From contig CAWIHA010000024.1 of the NCBI GenBank assembly GCA_963835855.1, forward strand, positions 1 to 64,000: 64,000 bases of DNA, read 5' to 3'. The stretch is from CAWIHA01 sp963835855 (GTDB taxonomy: Bacteria; Acidobacteriota; Terriglobia; Bryobacterales; Bryobacteraceae). The notes beneath the pieces are model-generated. The model was not told the origin of the DNA, did no database searches, and was given only the letters and a program-made list of their open reading frames with translations. This document shows, one piece after another, positions 27,795 to 39,036 of the stretch (its first letter is position 1; every line of letters begins with the position of its first letter). Made by a program: the position numbers and the translations under genes.

Positions 27795-28799
27795 TCACCG
27801 GTCCTGGAGGTGCAGGAGGATCATGGGCTCTTCCTCCCGGCCCCACCGTAGCCAAAGCCGCAGAAATCCGAATACCAGACCGGCCACGGCGAACAGTCCG
27901 ATCAGAATCCCGGCCAGGATGAAGATGTTAAGAATCATCTCGCCGACATTGTCCCGGCGTGTTGGAACGCGCTCGTTCCACGTGATTATGGCGTTGTATT
28001 TCACTGAAGAAACAAGCTTTTCCGCTGCTTCCCCATCGTGCGGCGAGAGGATGACTGCTACCAACGGCCCGCTGCGCCTGGCCACGGCGCCCGGCAGCTT
28101 CTGGAATTCCGCGACGCGTTGGATGGCCATCTGTGGCGTCGGGTACGAGAAGACCCCCATCTCAAGAGGCCCGGATTTGCTTTGGTACTGTGCCATTTGT
28201 GCTTCGACCCCGAGAGGGAAGGCCGCTACCGAGGCCGGAATGCCCGGATCAAATTGCTGCAACCCCACCGGCCCTATCACGTAGCGTTCTGAGTTTGGCA
28301 CCAGGCCCGAGGTGGGCATGAAATTCCTGGTCGTCGGAAGAGGCGACCGGTCCAATTCCGGGAGACCGTCGAGGAACGGAGCCAGATCGGCCGGTTTCGG
28401 CTTCCAGCCGGCAAAGTAGAATACGTAGTTGCCGTGGGCGAGCCAAACTCCGTCTTTCGACTCGGCGGCCAGCGCCCCCAGTTTGGAGGGCCGGGCATCG
28501 GGGGGCCGCTGCCATTCGAATGCGCCATAGGCGCCGGTAGAATCTTTCAGCCGGTAGGCGGCTGCTTCAAAGCGCCTTGCACCCGAAACATATTCAGCCC
28601 CTTCCGTCTGTTCGAGCCCGTATTCATCCCAGAGCGCCCGGCCGGAGAGCGCGATGGATTGCGATGCCGCCTTCGAGTACCCGCCAAGCTGGGATGGCCA
28701 GATCGCGGCCCGCGGCGGCGCACCGGCGGTCAATCCTGCGAACAATACCAGACCCAAGAGGCCGCGCGCCCCCGGCGATCTAGAAACTGCGATCCACAT
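27795..28799 (-). CDS. Exported, C-terminally anchored hypothetical protein
   Basis: 334 residues. The start at 28799 gives a signal-like N terminus (WIAVSRSPGARGLLGLVLFAGLTAG). The mature domain has repeated beta patterns (AAYRLKDSTGAYGAFEWQ, VWLAHGNYVFYFAG), two-fold related, and a C-terminal membrane helix (residues 290-320) with a basic cytosolic end. The domain resembles DUF6599-style proteins, a tentative family name. Function unknown. An upstream frame extension to 28991 is low-complexity and probably not translated. Confidence 0.68.
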   Translation of the reverse strand: MWIAVSRSPGARGLLGLVLFAGLTAGAPPRAAIWPSQLGGYSKAASQSIALSGRALWDEYGLEQTEGAEYVSGARRFEAAAYRLKDSTGAYGAFEWQRPPDARPSKLGALAAESKDGVWLAHGNYVFYFAGWKPKPADLAPFLDGLPELDRSPLPTTRNFMPTSGLVPNSERYVIGPVGLQQFDPGIPASVAAFPLGVEAQMAQYQSKSGPLEMGVFSYPTPQMAIQRVAEFQKLPGAVARRSGPLVAVILSPHDGEAAEKLVSSVKYNAIITWNERVPTRRDNVGEMILNIFILAGILIGLFAVAGLVFGFLRLWLRWGREEEPMILLHLQDR

Positions 28800-28917
28800 C
28801 TTGCTTATGCCAGTAAGGCCGGCCGGGGTCGGCCGCGGACCAGGGGTCTGTTCTACACGTGCTTTCGAGAAAACCGCCAATGACTTATAACCTGCGCACC
28901 GCGCGCCGGCCCCAGGC

Positions 28918-31718
<2,801 letters not shown>

Positions 31719-31950
31719 GGGGCTTTGCTCTTATTTTATCAGTATCCCGGCATGAAGCCTGAGAATGCGCGCGGCGAGCAGCGTGTGCTTGGCGGATGGT
31801 GGCCTCTGTGCGCTGCTCGTGGCTCATTGCTGGCGGCCCGTAGCTCCCAGCGACGGGGCCCCTGCGCCCCTGCTGCCGCCCTCAGAGCGAAGCCGCAGCA
31901 CCACTTCGGATCGGCGAGCTACAAGCTACCAGCGGCGGGCGCAGCCACTG

Positions 31951-32805
31951 CTAACTTCCGGCATTCCGTTTCCGAACGGCGTTGGGCAGCTCTTCCGCGC
32001 GAATGGGTTTTTTGGGGATACTCGCTGGCCGCGGTTCCGCCGGCGTTCCGGTGAATTCGGCGGAAATGCGCAGCGGGACCCAAAATGAGAAAGTGGCGCC
32101 CTGGCCGGGCTGGCTCTGCACCTCGACCTCGCCGCCCATAAAGGCCACGAGCTGTTCGACCACAGCGAGACCCAGCCCTAGGCCGGCATAGCTCCTGGTA
32201 AGCCCCCTCTCCGCCCGGACAAAGGGCTCGAAGATGGCCTTAATCTGGCCGGCTGCAATGCCGATCCCGGTATCCCGAACCGTTACGGAAAGCCTGAAGT
32301 GGCCGTCAACCGCCGGGCTGGCCGCCGCCGTCAGCTCGATTTCTCCCCGGGCGGTGAATTTCACCGCGTTGCCGAGAAGCTGCGAGACGGTTTGGCGCAG
32401 CCGGACGGCATCGCCCGCCACGAGACTCGGCAAATTCTCCAAGCCGCTATCTATAAGCCGTAGGCCTTTGGCTTCGGCTCTGGGCCGGTGCTGCGCCAGG
32501 ACGCCCTGCAACACGCCGCGCAGATCGAAATCCGCTTCCTCGATCTCGAGGTGGCCCGCCGCGAGCGCCGAAAATTCAAGCGCTGCATTGAGCTGCTCCA
32601 ACAGCTCCTCGCCGCAGGTTCGCGCAGCCGAGACGTACATCTTCTGCTGCTCGTCTAGGCGGGTTTCGAGCAGGAGATCGGCCAGACCGAGAATGCTGCT
32701 CAACGGCGAGCGGATCTCATGATTCAGAGTGGCCAGGAACTCGCTTTTCAAGCGCCGTAGGCTCTCCTGCTCGACGGCAGGTCTGTATCCCGATGCGGTG
32801 TTCAT
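31951..32805 (-). CDS. Soluble sensor histidine kinase
   Basis: 284 residues without membrane segments or a PAS domain. HisKA box with phosphoacceptor His29 (ATLNHEIRSPLSSILG), N box QLLGNAVKFTA, G1 box VRDTGIGI, and G2 box GLGLGLAVVEQL. The layout resembles the transmitter core of a hybrid kinase lacking its sensory part, so it may be fed by partner contact or by internal signals. Start ATG 32805 chosen; GTG 32826 is an alternative. No adjacent response regulator. It follows a 145-bp gap from mqnA on the opposite strand. Confidence 0.85.
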   Translation of the reverse strand: MNTASGYRPAVEQESLRRLKSEFLATLNHEIRSPLSSILGLADLLLETRLDEQQKMYVSAARTCGEELLEQLNAALEFSALAAGHLEIEEADFDLRGVLQGVLAQHRPRAEAKGLRLIDSGLENLPSLVAGDAVRLRQTVSQLLGNAVKFTARGEIELTAAASPAVDGHFRLSVTVRDTGIGIAAGQIKAIFEPFVRAERGLTRSYAGLGLGLAVVEQLVAFMGGEVEVQSQPGQGATFSFWVPLRISAEFTGTPAEPRPASIPKKPIRAEELPNAVRKRNAGS

Positions 32806-32957
32806 GCGTACCAACCATCGGCTCACTAAGGCAAAAGCTTTAGAAGGGGGAGAAGAAGCGCGGCGCCAGCAAAGCGGACCAGGTCCGCGACAGCATCGTA
32901 CATTCCCCTGCCCGCCACGCCCGTTTCGGCCTCTAAACCGCGTGCTATTCTGGGCCT

Positions 32958-33764
32958 TTGAAGCCCTCCCAAACGAAGCTGCGCGTCTGCGCCGTCAGTT
33001 ACCTAAACACAGTGCCGCTGGTCTGGGGCATGCTGCACGGCGCCCAGCGGGGCCGCTTTGAGCTCGATTTCTGCGTGCCGGCCGAATGTGCTGACCGCCT
33101 TGCTGCCGGCGCTGCCGATATCGGCATCGTGCCATCGGTCGAGTTCGCCAGGCAGGGGTTGGAGCTGATCCCGGGCGCGGGGATCGCGTGCCGCGGCCCA
33201 GTGCGCAGCATCCTGCTCATCTCGAAAGTGCGGCCCGAAAGCATTCGCACGCTGGCGGCGGATTCCAGCTCCCGCACCTCCACCGCGCTGGCGCGCGTCG
33301 TCCTCGCGCACCGCTATGGCGCCGAGCCGCGCGTCCTGCCGCTTCCGCCGGATCTCACTCGAATGCTCCAGGAGGCCGATGCCGCCCTGATCATCGGCGA
33401 CCCGGCGTTGCGCCTGGATCCCTTACACCTGCCGTTCGCCACGCTCGACCTGGGCCAGGAATGGATGGAAATGACTGGCCTGCCGATGGTCTTCGCGGTG
33501 TGGGGCTGCCGGAAGGCGGCGATGGCTCCGGGGCTCGCCGATGCCTTCAACGAATCCTGCCGCTTCGGCCTCGCCCGCATCGATGACATCGTGCGCCAGG
33601 AGGCGCCGGCGCGGAATATCACTCCCGCGCTGGCTCGCGAGTATCTGACACACCGTATCGTCTCCGAGCTTGGTGAGAGAGAGTACGAAGGCATGCGGCT
33701 GTTCCTCCGCTTCGCCCGCGGGTCCGATACGTTGGTCTCGACGGGAGGGGCGCTGGCGCGATGA
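32958..33764 (+). CDS. mqnA: Chorismate dehydratase MqnA (futalosine menaquinone pathway)
   Basis: A 268-residue MqnA/periplasmic-binding-like enzyme that removes water from chorismate to give 3-enolpyruvylbenzoate, the first step of the futalosine route to menaquinone. Signatures: VCAVSYLNTVPLVWGM, ADIGIVPSVEFA, DSSSRTSTALARVVLAHRYG and DPALRLD. It begins with TTG and overlaps mqnC by four bases (ATGA at 33761-33764), so the two are translated together. Confidence 0.95.
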   Translation: MKPSQTKLRVCAVSYLNTVPLVWGMLHGAQRGRFELDFCVPAECADRLAAGAADIGIVPSVEFARQGLELIPGAGIACRGPVRSILLISKVRPESIRTLAADSSSRTSTALARVVLAHRYGAEPRVLPLPPDLTRMLQEADAALIIGDPALRLDPLHLPFATLDLGQEWMEMTGLPMVFAVWGCRKAAMAPGLADAFNESCRFGLARIDDIVRQEAPARNITPALAREYLTHRIVSELGEREYEGMRLFLRFARGSDTLVSTGGALAR

Positions 33765-34789
33765 CGCGTGGCGAAGCACTCGATCTGTTTCGCGATCCCG
33801 ACCTGATCGGCATCGGCATGGCGGCTGACGCCATCCGGCGCAAGCTGCATCCCGAGGGCGTTGTTTCCTACATCATCGACCGCAATATCAACTACACCAA
33901 CCTCTGCACCGAATACTGCACCTTTTGCGCCTTCTATCGCCCGATGGGGCACACGGAGGGTTACGTCCTGCCGAAGGGAATCATTTTCGAGAAGATTCAG
34001 GAGACCATCGACCTGGGCGGCACGGGCATCCTGATGCAGGGCGGTCTCAACCCGGACCTCAAGATCGAGTGGTACGAAGACCTGCTCCGTTCGATCAAGC
34101 AGCGGTTCCCCATCCACCTGCACTGCTTCTCGTCGCCCGAGATCGTCAATATCGCCGAGGTGAGCGGCCTCACGCTCCGCGACACGATCGCGCGGCTGCG
34201 CGACGCCGGCCTCGACTCCATTCCCGGCGGCGGCGCGGAGATTCTGGACGACGAAGTGCGCCACCGTATCAGCCGGCTGAAGTGCTCCACCCAGGAATGG
34301 ATCGATGTGCACGTAGAAGCGCACCGCCTCGGCATGCGCACCACCGCGACCATGATGTTCGGCTGCGGCGAGACCATCGAGCAGCGCATGAACCACCTCG
34401 ACGCCATACGGCGCATTCAAGAGGAGACCGGCGGGTTTACGGCCTTCATTCCCTGGACGTTTCAGCGCGCCAACACCGCCCTGGGCCGCAGCATCAAAGA
34501 AGAGGCCAGCGCGGTGGACTATCTGAAGACGCTCGCCATCTCGCGGCTCTATCTCGACGACATCGAAAACGTGCAATCCTCCTGGGTCACCCAAGGGCTG
34601 AAGACCTGCCAGCTCGGCCTGCGGTTCGGCGGCAACGACGTGGGCAGCATCATGATCGAGGAGAACGTCGTCGCCTCGGCCGGGGCGCACCACCACGCCT
34701 CTGAAGAAGAGCTGCGCCGCATCATCCGCGGCGCCGGCTTCATCCCCAAGCAGCGGGATACGCTATACCGGACCTATTTCCTCGTATAA
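33761..34789 (+). CDS. mqnC: Cyclic dehypoxanthinyl futalosine synthase MqnC (radical SAM)
   Basis: 342 residues. The radical SAM motif CTEYCTFCAFYR (C-x3-C-x2-C) binds the 4Fe-4S cluster. Downstream signatures: ILMQGGLNPDLKIEWYEDL, EILDDEVRHRI and GGNDVGSIMIEENVV. It converts dehypoxanthine futalosine to its cyclic form in the futalosine pathway. MqnC, not MqnE, is assigned from the mqnA coupling and motif style, and MqnE-like paralogues are alternatives. Its 3' end is partly duplicated at 35692-35779. No mqnB or mqnD in the window. Confidence 0.95.
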   Translation: MTRGEALDLFRDPDLIGIGMAADAIRRKLHPEGVVSYIIDRNINYTNLCTEYCTFCAFYRPMGHTEGYVLPKGIIFEKIQETIDLGGTGILMQGGLNPDLKIEWYEDLLRSIKQRFPIHLHCFSSPEIVNIAEVSGLTLRDTIARLRDAGLDSIPGGGAEILDDEVRHRISRLKCSTQEWIDVHVEAHRLGMRTTATMMFGCGETIEQRMNHLDAIRRIQEETGGFTAFIPWTFQRANTALGRSIKEEASAVDYLKTLAISRLYLDDIENVQSSWVTQGLKTCQLGLRFGGNDVGSIMIEENVVASAGAHHHASEEELRRIIRGAGFIPKQRDTLYRTYFLV

Positions 34790-34833
34790 GCTGATAGCGA
34801 GCGTAGTGCGGCGGTATTTTCGGGCATTATGTA

Positions 34834-34916
34834 GGGCGGTCCCCCTGGACCGCGCTGGGTCCCCTGACCCGGCCGCTGCCCGACCTGGGGTCGGGCAGCG
34901 CTCAGGGGAGCCGCCC
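34834..34916. repeat. Nested palindromic intergenic element after mqnC
   Basis: Three perfect pairings: a small hairpin GCGGTCC-4-GGACCGC (34836-34853); an outer arm TCCCCTGA (34860-34867) with TCAGGGGA (34902-34909); and inside that a 12-bp core CGCTGCCCGACC (34874-34885) with GGTCGGGCAGCG (34889-34900) on a 3-base loop. GGGCGG and CCGCCC (34834-34839, 34911-34916) bracket the whole. There is no T run, so it is not a simple terminator; it looks like a REP-type mobile or structural element. Confidence 0.6.
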
Positions 34917-35022
34917 CACTGGATTCGCCAAAGCGTACGTTACTTGCGCTGCATTACGCTAGCCAGGATACCAAACCGGAACTTCTGGTTGAGTTAAAAT
35001 AAGTTAGAAAAGGGGGGCAGCG

Positions 35023-35637
35023 ATGAGAAATGCTATCGGTTACCTTGCCGTGCTGACTCTGGCCGCCTGTGGCGCTGGGCTGGCCCAGGAAAAAGGCCAC
35101 GAGGGAAAAGGAGGCGGCCACGAAGCGCCTCACTTCACTCCTCACATCCCGTCTCACGGTCCTAAGCCCGTGCGTCAAGCACCCGAGCGCGTGGGTCACG
35201 CTCCCGAGCGCATGGGTCAAGCTCCCGCCGCCGTTCCGCAGGAGCGCCATGCCGCTGTTCCGCAGGAGCGGCATTTCCGAGAAGAGCCGGGGCACCCCAC
35301 CGTTCCCTACGTCGCTCGCGGCAACAGGTGGGTTGGGCACGAAACCGGCCGGGGAGATGTCAGGTATCACCTGGATCATCCCTGGGCGCACGGCCACTTT
35401 ACAGGCGGCTTCGGTCGTCATCACAGGTTTCGTTTAGGCGGAGGCGGCCCGTCGCGCTTCTGGTTTGACGGCTTCTACTTCGCCGTGGCTCCAGCCGATA
35501 TAGCCTTCTGCGACGGCTGGCTCTGGGACTCGGACGACATTGTGCTCTATGAGGACCCGGATCATCCCGGCTACTACCTCGCCTACAACGCGAGGCTGGG
35601 CACCTATGTCCACGTCCTCTTTCTCGGCCCCATGTAG
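35023..35637 (+). CDS. Secreted His/Pro-rich protein
   Basis: A 204-residue exported protein: MRNAIGYLAVLTLAACGAGLAQ is a signal peptide, possibly lipoprotein-like (AACG). The N-terminal half is low-complexity and rich in His, Pro and Arg, with short imperfect repeats (APERVGH/APERMGQ and AVPQERH twice). The C-terminal half is a compact aromatic domain (RFWFDGFYFAVAPADI, DDIVLYEDPDHPGYYLAYN). His-rich stretches could bind metal. Function unknown. It lies between mqnC and a degraded copy of the mqnC tail. Confidence 0.65.
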   Translation: MRNAIGYLAVLTLAACGAGLAQEKGHEGKGGGHEAPHFTPHIPSHGPKPVRQAPERVGHAPERMGQAPAAVPQERHAAVPQERHFREEPGHPTVPYVARGNRWVGHETGRGDVRYHLDHPWAHGHFTGGFGRHHRFRLGGGGPSRFWFDGFYFAVAPADIAFCDGWLWDSDDIVLYEDPDHPGYYLAYNARLGTYVHVLFLGPM

Positions 35638-36051
35638 CTTCGGAGCGGCGTAGCAGCGGCCTCGGCGGCTCCGGCGCGGACTGCCGCGCCTTCGAAGGAG
35701 AGTTGTGCCGCATCATCCGCGGCGCCGCTTCATCCCCAAGCAGCGGGATGCGCTGTACCGGACCTGCTTCCTGAATTAGCGCAGCGCGTCGCCAGCAGCG
35801 GCGGGCTGTTGGCTCGGCTAAGAGCGTCTGATGTGTAGCCGCCGTCGCGGCCGAGGCGCTATGCGGGGGGTGAACTCAGATCGTCAGACGCGGCGTGTTC
35901 CAAACCTGAGGCCGTAGCTCGCCGCCCGCAAATCGCCGTCCGCGGTGGACATGGAAGATTCGAGGTGTCTGATCTACAAGTTGCATGGGGCTTGCATCGG
36001 GGGGCCGGAGGCTGTATACCTGATCTGTCCGGAAATGGAGAATCCTGGCTT
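35638..36051. other. Intergenic region, 414 bp, with an mqnC-derived fragment
   Basis: It holds the duplicated mqnC 3' fragment (35692-35779) and no other gene that I can support. A run of GC-rich sequence at 35780-35960 has no clear signal. Confidence 0.5.
35692..35779 (+). pseudogene. Degraded duplicate of the mqnC 3' end
   Basis: This stretch matches the last 88 bp of mqnC (34702-34789) over its length with about ten substitutions and one missing base near 35726. The shared core includes CGCATCATCCGCGGCGCC, TTCATCCCCAAGCAGCGGGA and CCGGACCT. Once the missing base is allowed for, it reads GELCRIIRGAGFIPKQRD-like and ends in a stop. It is about 1 kb downstream of mqnC in the same orientation and too short to be a gene, so it is a duplication remnant. 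Confidence 0.8.
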
Positions 36052-36555
36052 ATGAACAGCCATCGGTCTTTCTGTCTGGTATCGGCCCTGCTCGCAGTTC
36101 CCCCCTTTGTTGCTACGGGCCAGGACATGGTCGAATACAGTTTGGGCGTCGGTGGTGACGCATCCGGGGCGGCGGGCATGGGGAAGTCCATGAGTGGAAT
36201 CGCGAACAAGCTGAAGGGCATGCTTGAAAAGAGCGGCACGCAGAAGGCAACGCCATCCGTGACAACCGTCACGAAGGCGAAAGGCCCTGCTGCACAGCCG
36301 GCTCCGACTCCAGACGTGAAGCTGAGCACCGCCTGCGTGGACGATCCGGGCAAAATCGTTGCCGGCCTGGATTACCAGGAGGTCTTGCGAAAGTGCGGTG
36401 TACCCATGACGGAGGTCACGACGGAGCAGGGCGGCCGAACGCTGTGGTACACGGCGAAAAATAAAGAAGCCGTGGTCACGATCGCAGATGGCAGAGTGAA
36501 AGCCATCTCGTCCGGCGAACAGCAGCGGAGCGCGGATATCGTTCTGCTGCAATAG
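36052..36555 (+). CDS. Secreted hypothetical protein, 167 aa
   Basis: ATG 36052 starts a signal peptide (HRSFCLVSALLAVPPFVATG). The mature part has a Gly/Ala-rich stretch, a helix (MSGIANKLKGMLEKSG), a low-complexity TKAKGPAAQPAPTP linker, and a C-terminal domain opening ACVDDPGKIVAGLDYQEVLRKCGVP with two Cys that could bridge. The domain then runs to TLWYTAKNKEAVVTIADGRVKAI, like small BamE/SmpA-type periplasmic folds. Function unknown. Confidence 0.62.
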   Translation: MNSHRSFCLVSALLAVPPFVATGQDMVEYSLGVGGDASGAAGMGKSMSGIANKLKGMLEKSGTQKATPSVTTVTKAKGPAAQPAPTPDVKLSTACVDDPGKIVAGLDYQEVLRKCGVPMTEVTTEQGGRTLWYTAKNKEAVVTIADGRVKAISSGEQQRSADIVLLQ

Positions 36556-36630
36556 GATGCGGTGTGCGGGCTGCACCGGCATGTCGCCTCTGGTGCGGGC
36601 GCAAATCGCTTATGGCTCCGGCCCGACCGG

Positions 36631-37314
36631 TTAGGAATGGGGACTCGGCCCTACATCCGGCGCGAAATGCGTCAGGCCAGCCGAGAGCGCGAGCTGCGTC
36701 AGACCGGCGATGTTGTTCACGCCGATTTTCTTCATCATTGTCTTGCGGTAGCTGCGCACCGTCTGGAGGCCAAGGTCGAGCATGACGGCGATCTCCTTGC
36801 TCGTCTTCCCTTCAGCCACGAGCCGCAGCACCTGCAATTCGCGCGGCGATAGCGTGTCCAGCACGGGCGGCAAGACCTTGGATTCCAGGTCTCCCCGTTG
36901 TATCCGGGTTTGTACCCGGTCGGCAACCTCAGCGCACAAGTAGAAGCCGCCCTTGGCGACCGTCCTCAAGGCGTCGAGCAGATCGTCGGATGAAGCAGTT
37001 TTCAGGACGAAAGCGCGTGCACCGGAGCGGATCGCGCCAACTACCGAGCTCTCGTCGTCGTACATTGAAAGGATGACGACCTTCGAGTCCGGGCAGTGCC
37101 GCATGATCTCGATGGTGGCTTCGATGCCATTCAAGCCCGGCAGGCCAATGTCCATCAAAACAAGGTCCGGGTGCGCATTCTTGCAGAAATGCACAGCCTC
37201 CGCACCGTTGTCGGCCTCCCCGACTACCTTAAATTCGTCGCGTCTCTCTAGGAGGGACTTCATCCCGTCCCGAAAGATCTTGTGATCGTCAACCAGTAAA
37301 ATCTCGTACGCCAT
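36631..37314 (-). CDS. NarL/LuxR-family response regulator
   Basis: 227 residues: a receiver domain with phosphoacceptor Asp55 (LVLMDIGLPG), acidic pair at 9-10 (LLVDDHK) and KTAS near 104, then a GerE helix-turn-helix (LSPRELQVLRLVAEGKTSKEI, LQTVRSYRKTMMKKIGV). The start 37314 was chosen because it begins directly at the receiver domain (MAYEILLVDDHK). It follows the kinase gene by 55 bp, and both follow the transketolase genes on the same strand, so they are its likely partner and operon. Targets are unknown. Confidence 0.9.
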   Translation of the reverse strand: MAYEILLVDDHKIFRDGMKSLLERRDEFKVVGEADNGAEAVHFCKNAHPDLVLMDIGLPGLNGIEATIEIMRHCPDSKVVILSMYDDESSVVGAIRSGARAFVLKTASSDDLLDALRTVAKGGFYLCAEVADRVQTRIQRGDLESKVLPPVLDTLSPRELQVLRLVAEGKTSKEIAVMLDLGLQTVRSYRKTMMKKIGVNNIAGLTQLALSAGLTHFAPDVGPSPHS

Positions 37315-37369
37315 GGACTGCCTCAACCTACGGCCCACCTTCCATATCTGGGAGGACAACCCCTCCGTG

Positions 37370-38056
37370 TCACTCAGGTGCCGAACCGCCCTGCAATTTC
37401 GATGCCCGGTAAATTGCTCTCACAATTGTACCCCTTTCCGGCGCGCTGGCAACCGAAAAGCGAAGGCCAGCCTGGGCGGCATAATGCCGCATCAGATGCA
37501 ACCCCAGTCCCGGCGATTGCCCGGGCGAAAAGCCAATGCCGTTGTCGCGAACCTCGAGCGCCACCCCGTGCTTGGAGGGCTTTACCAGCACTTCGACCTG
37601 CGCGGCCTGGGCGTGCCGCACCGCGTTATCGAGCGCCTGCTCAGCAATTTTGTAAAGCGCCGTCGCCACCTCGAGCGGCACCCGAACCGAGGGATCGAAG
37701 AACAGCCGGATCGTTCCTCCAAAGGCTTTGCCATGCCGGCCTCGAAGCCGGTCCAGCGCAAATTGTAGGCCGGTACGCTCTACGATCGCGGGATTGAGCT
37801 CGTAACTCAGATCCCGCACCTGGGTAACAGCCTGCTCGAGCACCTTCTGGATCTCAACGATCCGGCTCAGGCTCCCCGAGGGGTTTTCCTGGAGGTCCAT
37901 GCGCAATAGATCCAGTTGCAACCCAACCGCGCTCAGCACCTGCCCCACCTCGTCATGGAGAATGCGCGAAATATGCGCACCCTCCTGCTCGCGGGCATGC
38001 ATCACGCTCACGAGCAGATTCGCCAGCGCCCGTTCCTGGTCGGTTGCAAAGCCCAT
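37370..38056 (-). CDS. Sensor histidine kinase, HisKA_3 (NarX-type)
   Basis: 228 residues, soluble. The phosphoacceptor is His34 in RILHDEVGQVLSAV, the HPK7/NarX box, and the ATPase part has EQALDNAVRHA (N box) and EVRDNGIGFSP with GLGLHLMRHYA. There is no sensory domain; the first 25 residues form a short helix. The adjacent NarL-type regulator is the natural partner. The stop of the transketolase gene lies 17 bp upstream, implying one transcript. Confidence 0.87.
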   Translation of the reverse strand: MGFATDQERALANLLVSVMHAREQEGAHISRILHDEVGQVLSAVGLQLDLLRMDLQENPSGSLSRIVEIQKVLEQAVTQVRDLSYELNPAIVERTGLQFALDRLRGRHGKAFGGTIRLFFDPSVRVPLEVATALYKIAEQALDNAVRHAQAAQVEVLVKPSKHGVALEVRDNGIGFSPGQSPGLGLHLMRHYAAQAGLRFSVASAPERGTIVRAIYRASKLQGGSAPE

Positions 38057-38073
38057 AAGGCAGTCGCTACACC

Positions 38074-39036
38074 TTAGTGCTTGCGATTCAGCACACTGCG
38101 TGCCGCCTCCACGATGTTGCGCGCGCGCAGGCCATACTTGTCCAGCAGAGCATCCGGGCTGCCCGATTCCGCGTACCCGGCCAGCCCCACGAACTCCATG
38201 GGACATGGGTGCGTCTCGGCCACCACCTGGGCGACGCGAACGCCCAACCCGGAATCCACCAGATGCTCTTCCGCCAACACGATCGCGCCCGTCTCCACAG
38301 CCGCACGCCGGATTGCTTCGCGGTCGAGCGGCTTGACCGTGAACATATCGAGGATTCGCGCTCGAATGCCCCCCGCTTCAAGCGCCTCGTGGGCCCGCAG
38401 CGCCTCGCTAAGCATGAGACCGTTCGTAATAATGGTCAGATCGGAGCCGCTAACCACCTCGGTAGCCTTGCCGATCTCAAAATGCTGGCCCGGCGCATAG
38501 ATTACCGGCACCTTAGGCCTGCCCGTGCGAATGAATACCGGCCCGATGTGTTTCGCGGAGGCGCGCACCAGCGCCGCTGCGGCGACCTCATCGGCCGGCG
38601 CGAGTACGACGAAACCCGGCAGCGAGCAGGCCAAGCTCACGTCCTCTATGCTCATCTGCGACGCGCCGTCCTCGCCCGTCGCGATGCCGCTGTGCGTGCC
38701 AACGATTTTGACGTTGGCGGCCGGGTAAGCCACCGACATCCGCAATTGCTCGAATCCTTTATTAAGGATGAACGAGGAAAAACTCGCGGCAAACGGGATT
38801 TTGCCGCTTGCCGCCAGGCCCGCCGCCACGCCGATCATGTTCGCCTCGGCGATGCCGCAGGAAACGAAGCGGTCCGGGAACTCCTTCGCAAACAGCGCGG
38901 TAAAGGTCGATTTGGATAGATCCGCGTCCACGGCCCAGATCCGCTCATCCTCGCGGCCCAGCTCGACCAGCGTTCGCCCGAAAGCTTCCCTTGTCGCCAG
39001 ACCCGGCTTCAGCTCGAACCTCAAGTTCACGGCCAT
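38074..39036 (-). CDS. Transketolase, C-terminal subunit
   Basis: 320 residues covering the pyrimidine-binding and C-terminal domains of a split transketolase. The PYR domain has FVSCGIAEANMIGVAAGLA (the Glu activates ThDP), GIATGEDGASQMSIEDVS and FIRTGRPKVPVI; the C domain has EEHLVDSGLGVRVAQ. It starts one base after the stop of the N-terminal half, so the pair are translated together and form one enzyme of the pentose phosphate pathway. Confidence 0.94.
   Translation of the reverse strand: MAVNLRFELKPGLATREAFGRTLVELGREDERIWAVDADLSKSTFTALFAKEFPDRFVSCGIAEANMIGVAAGLAASGKIPFAASFSSFILNKGFEQLRMSVAYPAANVKIVGTHSGIATGEDGASQMSIEDVSLACSLPGFVVLAPADEVAAAALVRASAKHIGPVFIRTGRPKVPVIYAPGQHFEIGKATEVVSGSDLTIITNGLMLSEALRAHEALEAGGIRARILDMFTVKPLDREAIRRAAVETGAIVLAEEHLVDSGLGVRVAQVVAETHPCPMEFVGLAGYAESGSPDALLDKYGLRARNIVEAARSVLNRKH

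Noticed and set aside
27531..27851. A 106-residue plus-strand frame in the suf upstream region
   Set aside because: No domain, mixed composition and no good ribosome site; likely chance.
33314..34696. A 460-residue minus-strand frame opposite mqnA-mqnC
   Set aside because: mqnA and mqnC carry unmistakable motifs on the plus strand, so this is a shadow.
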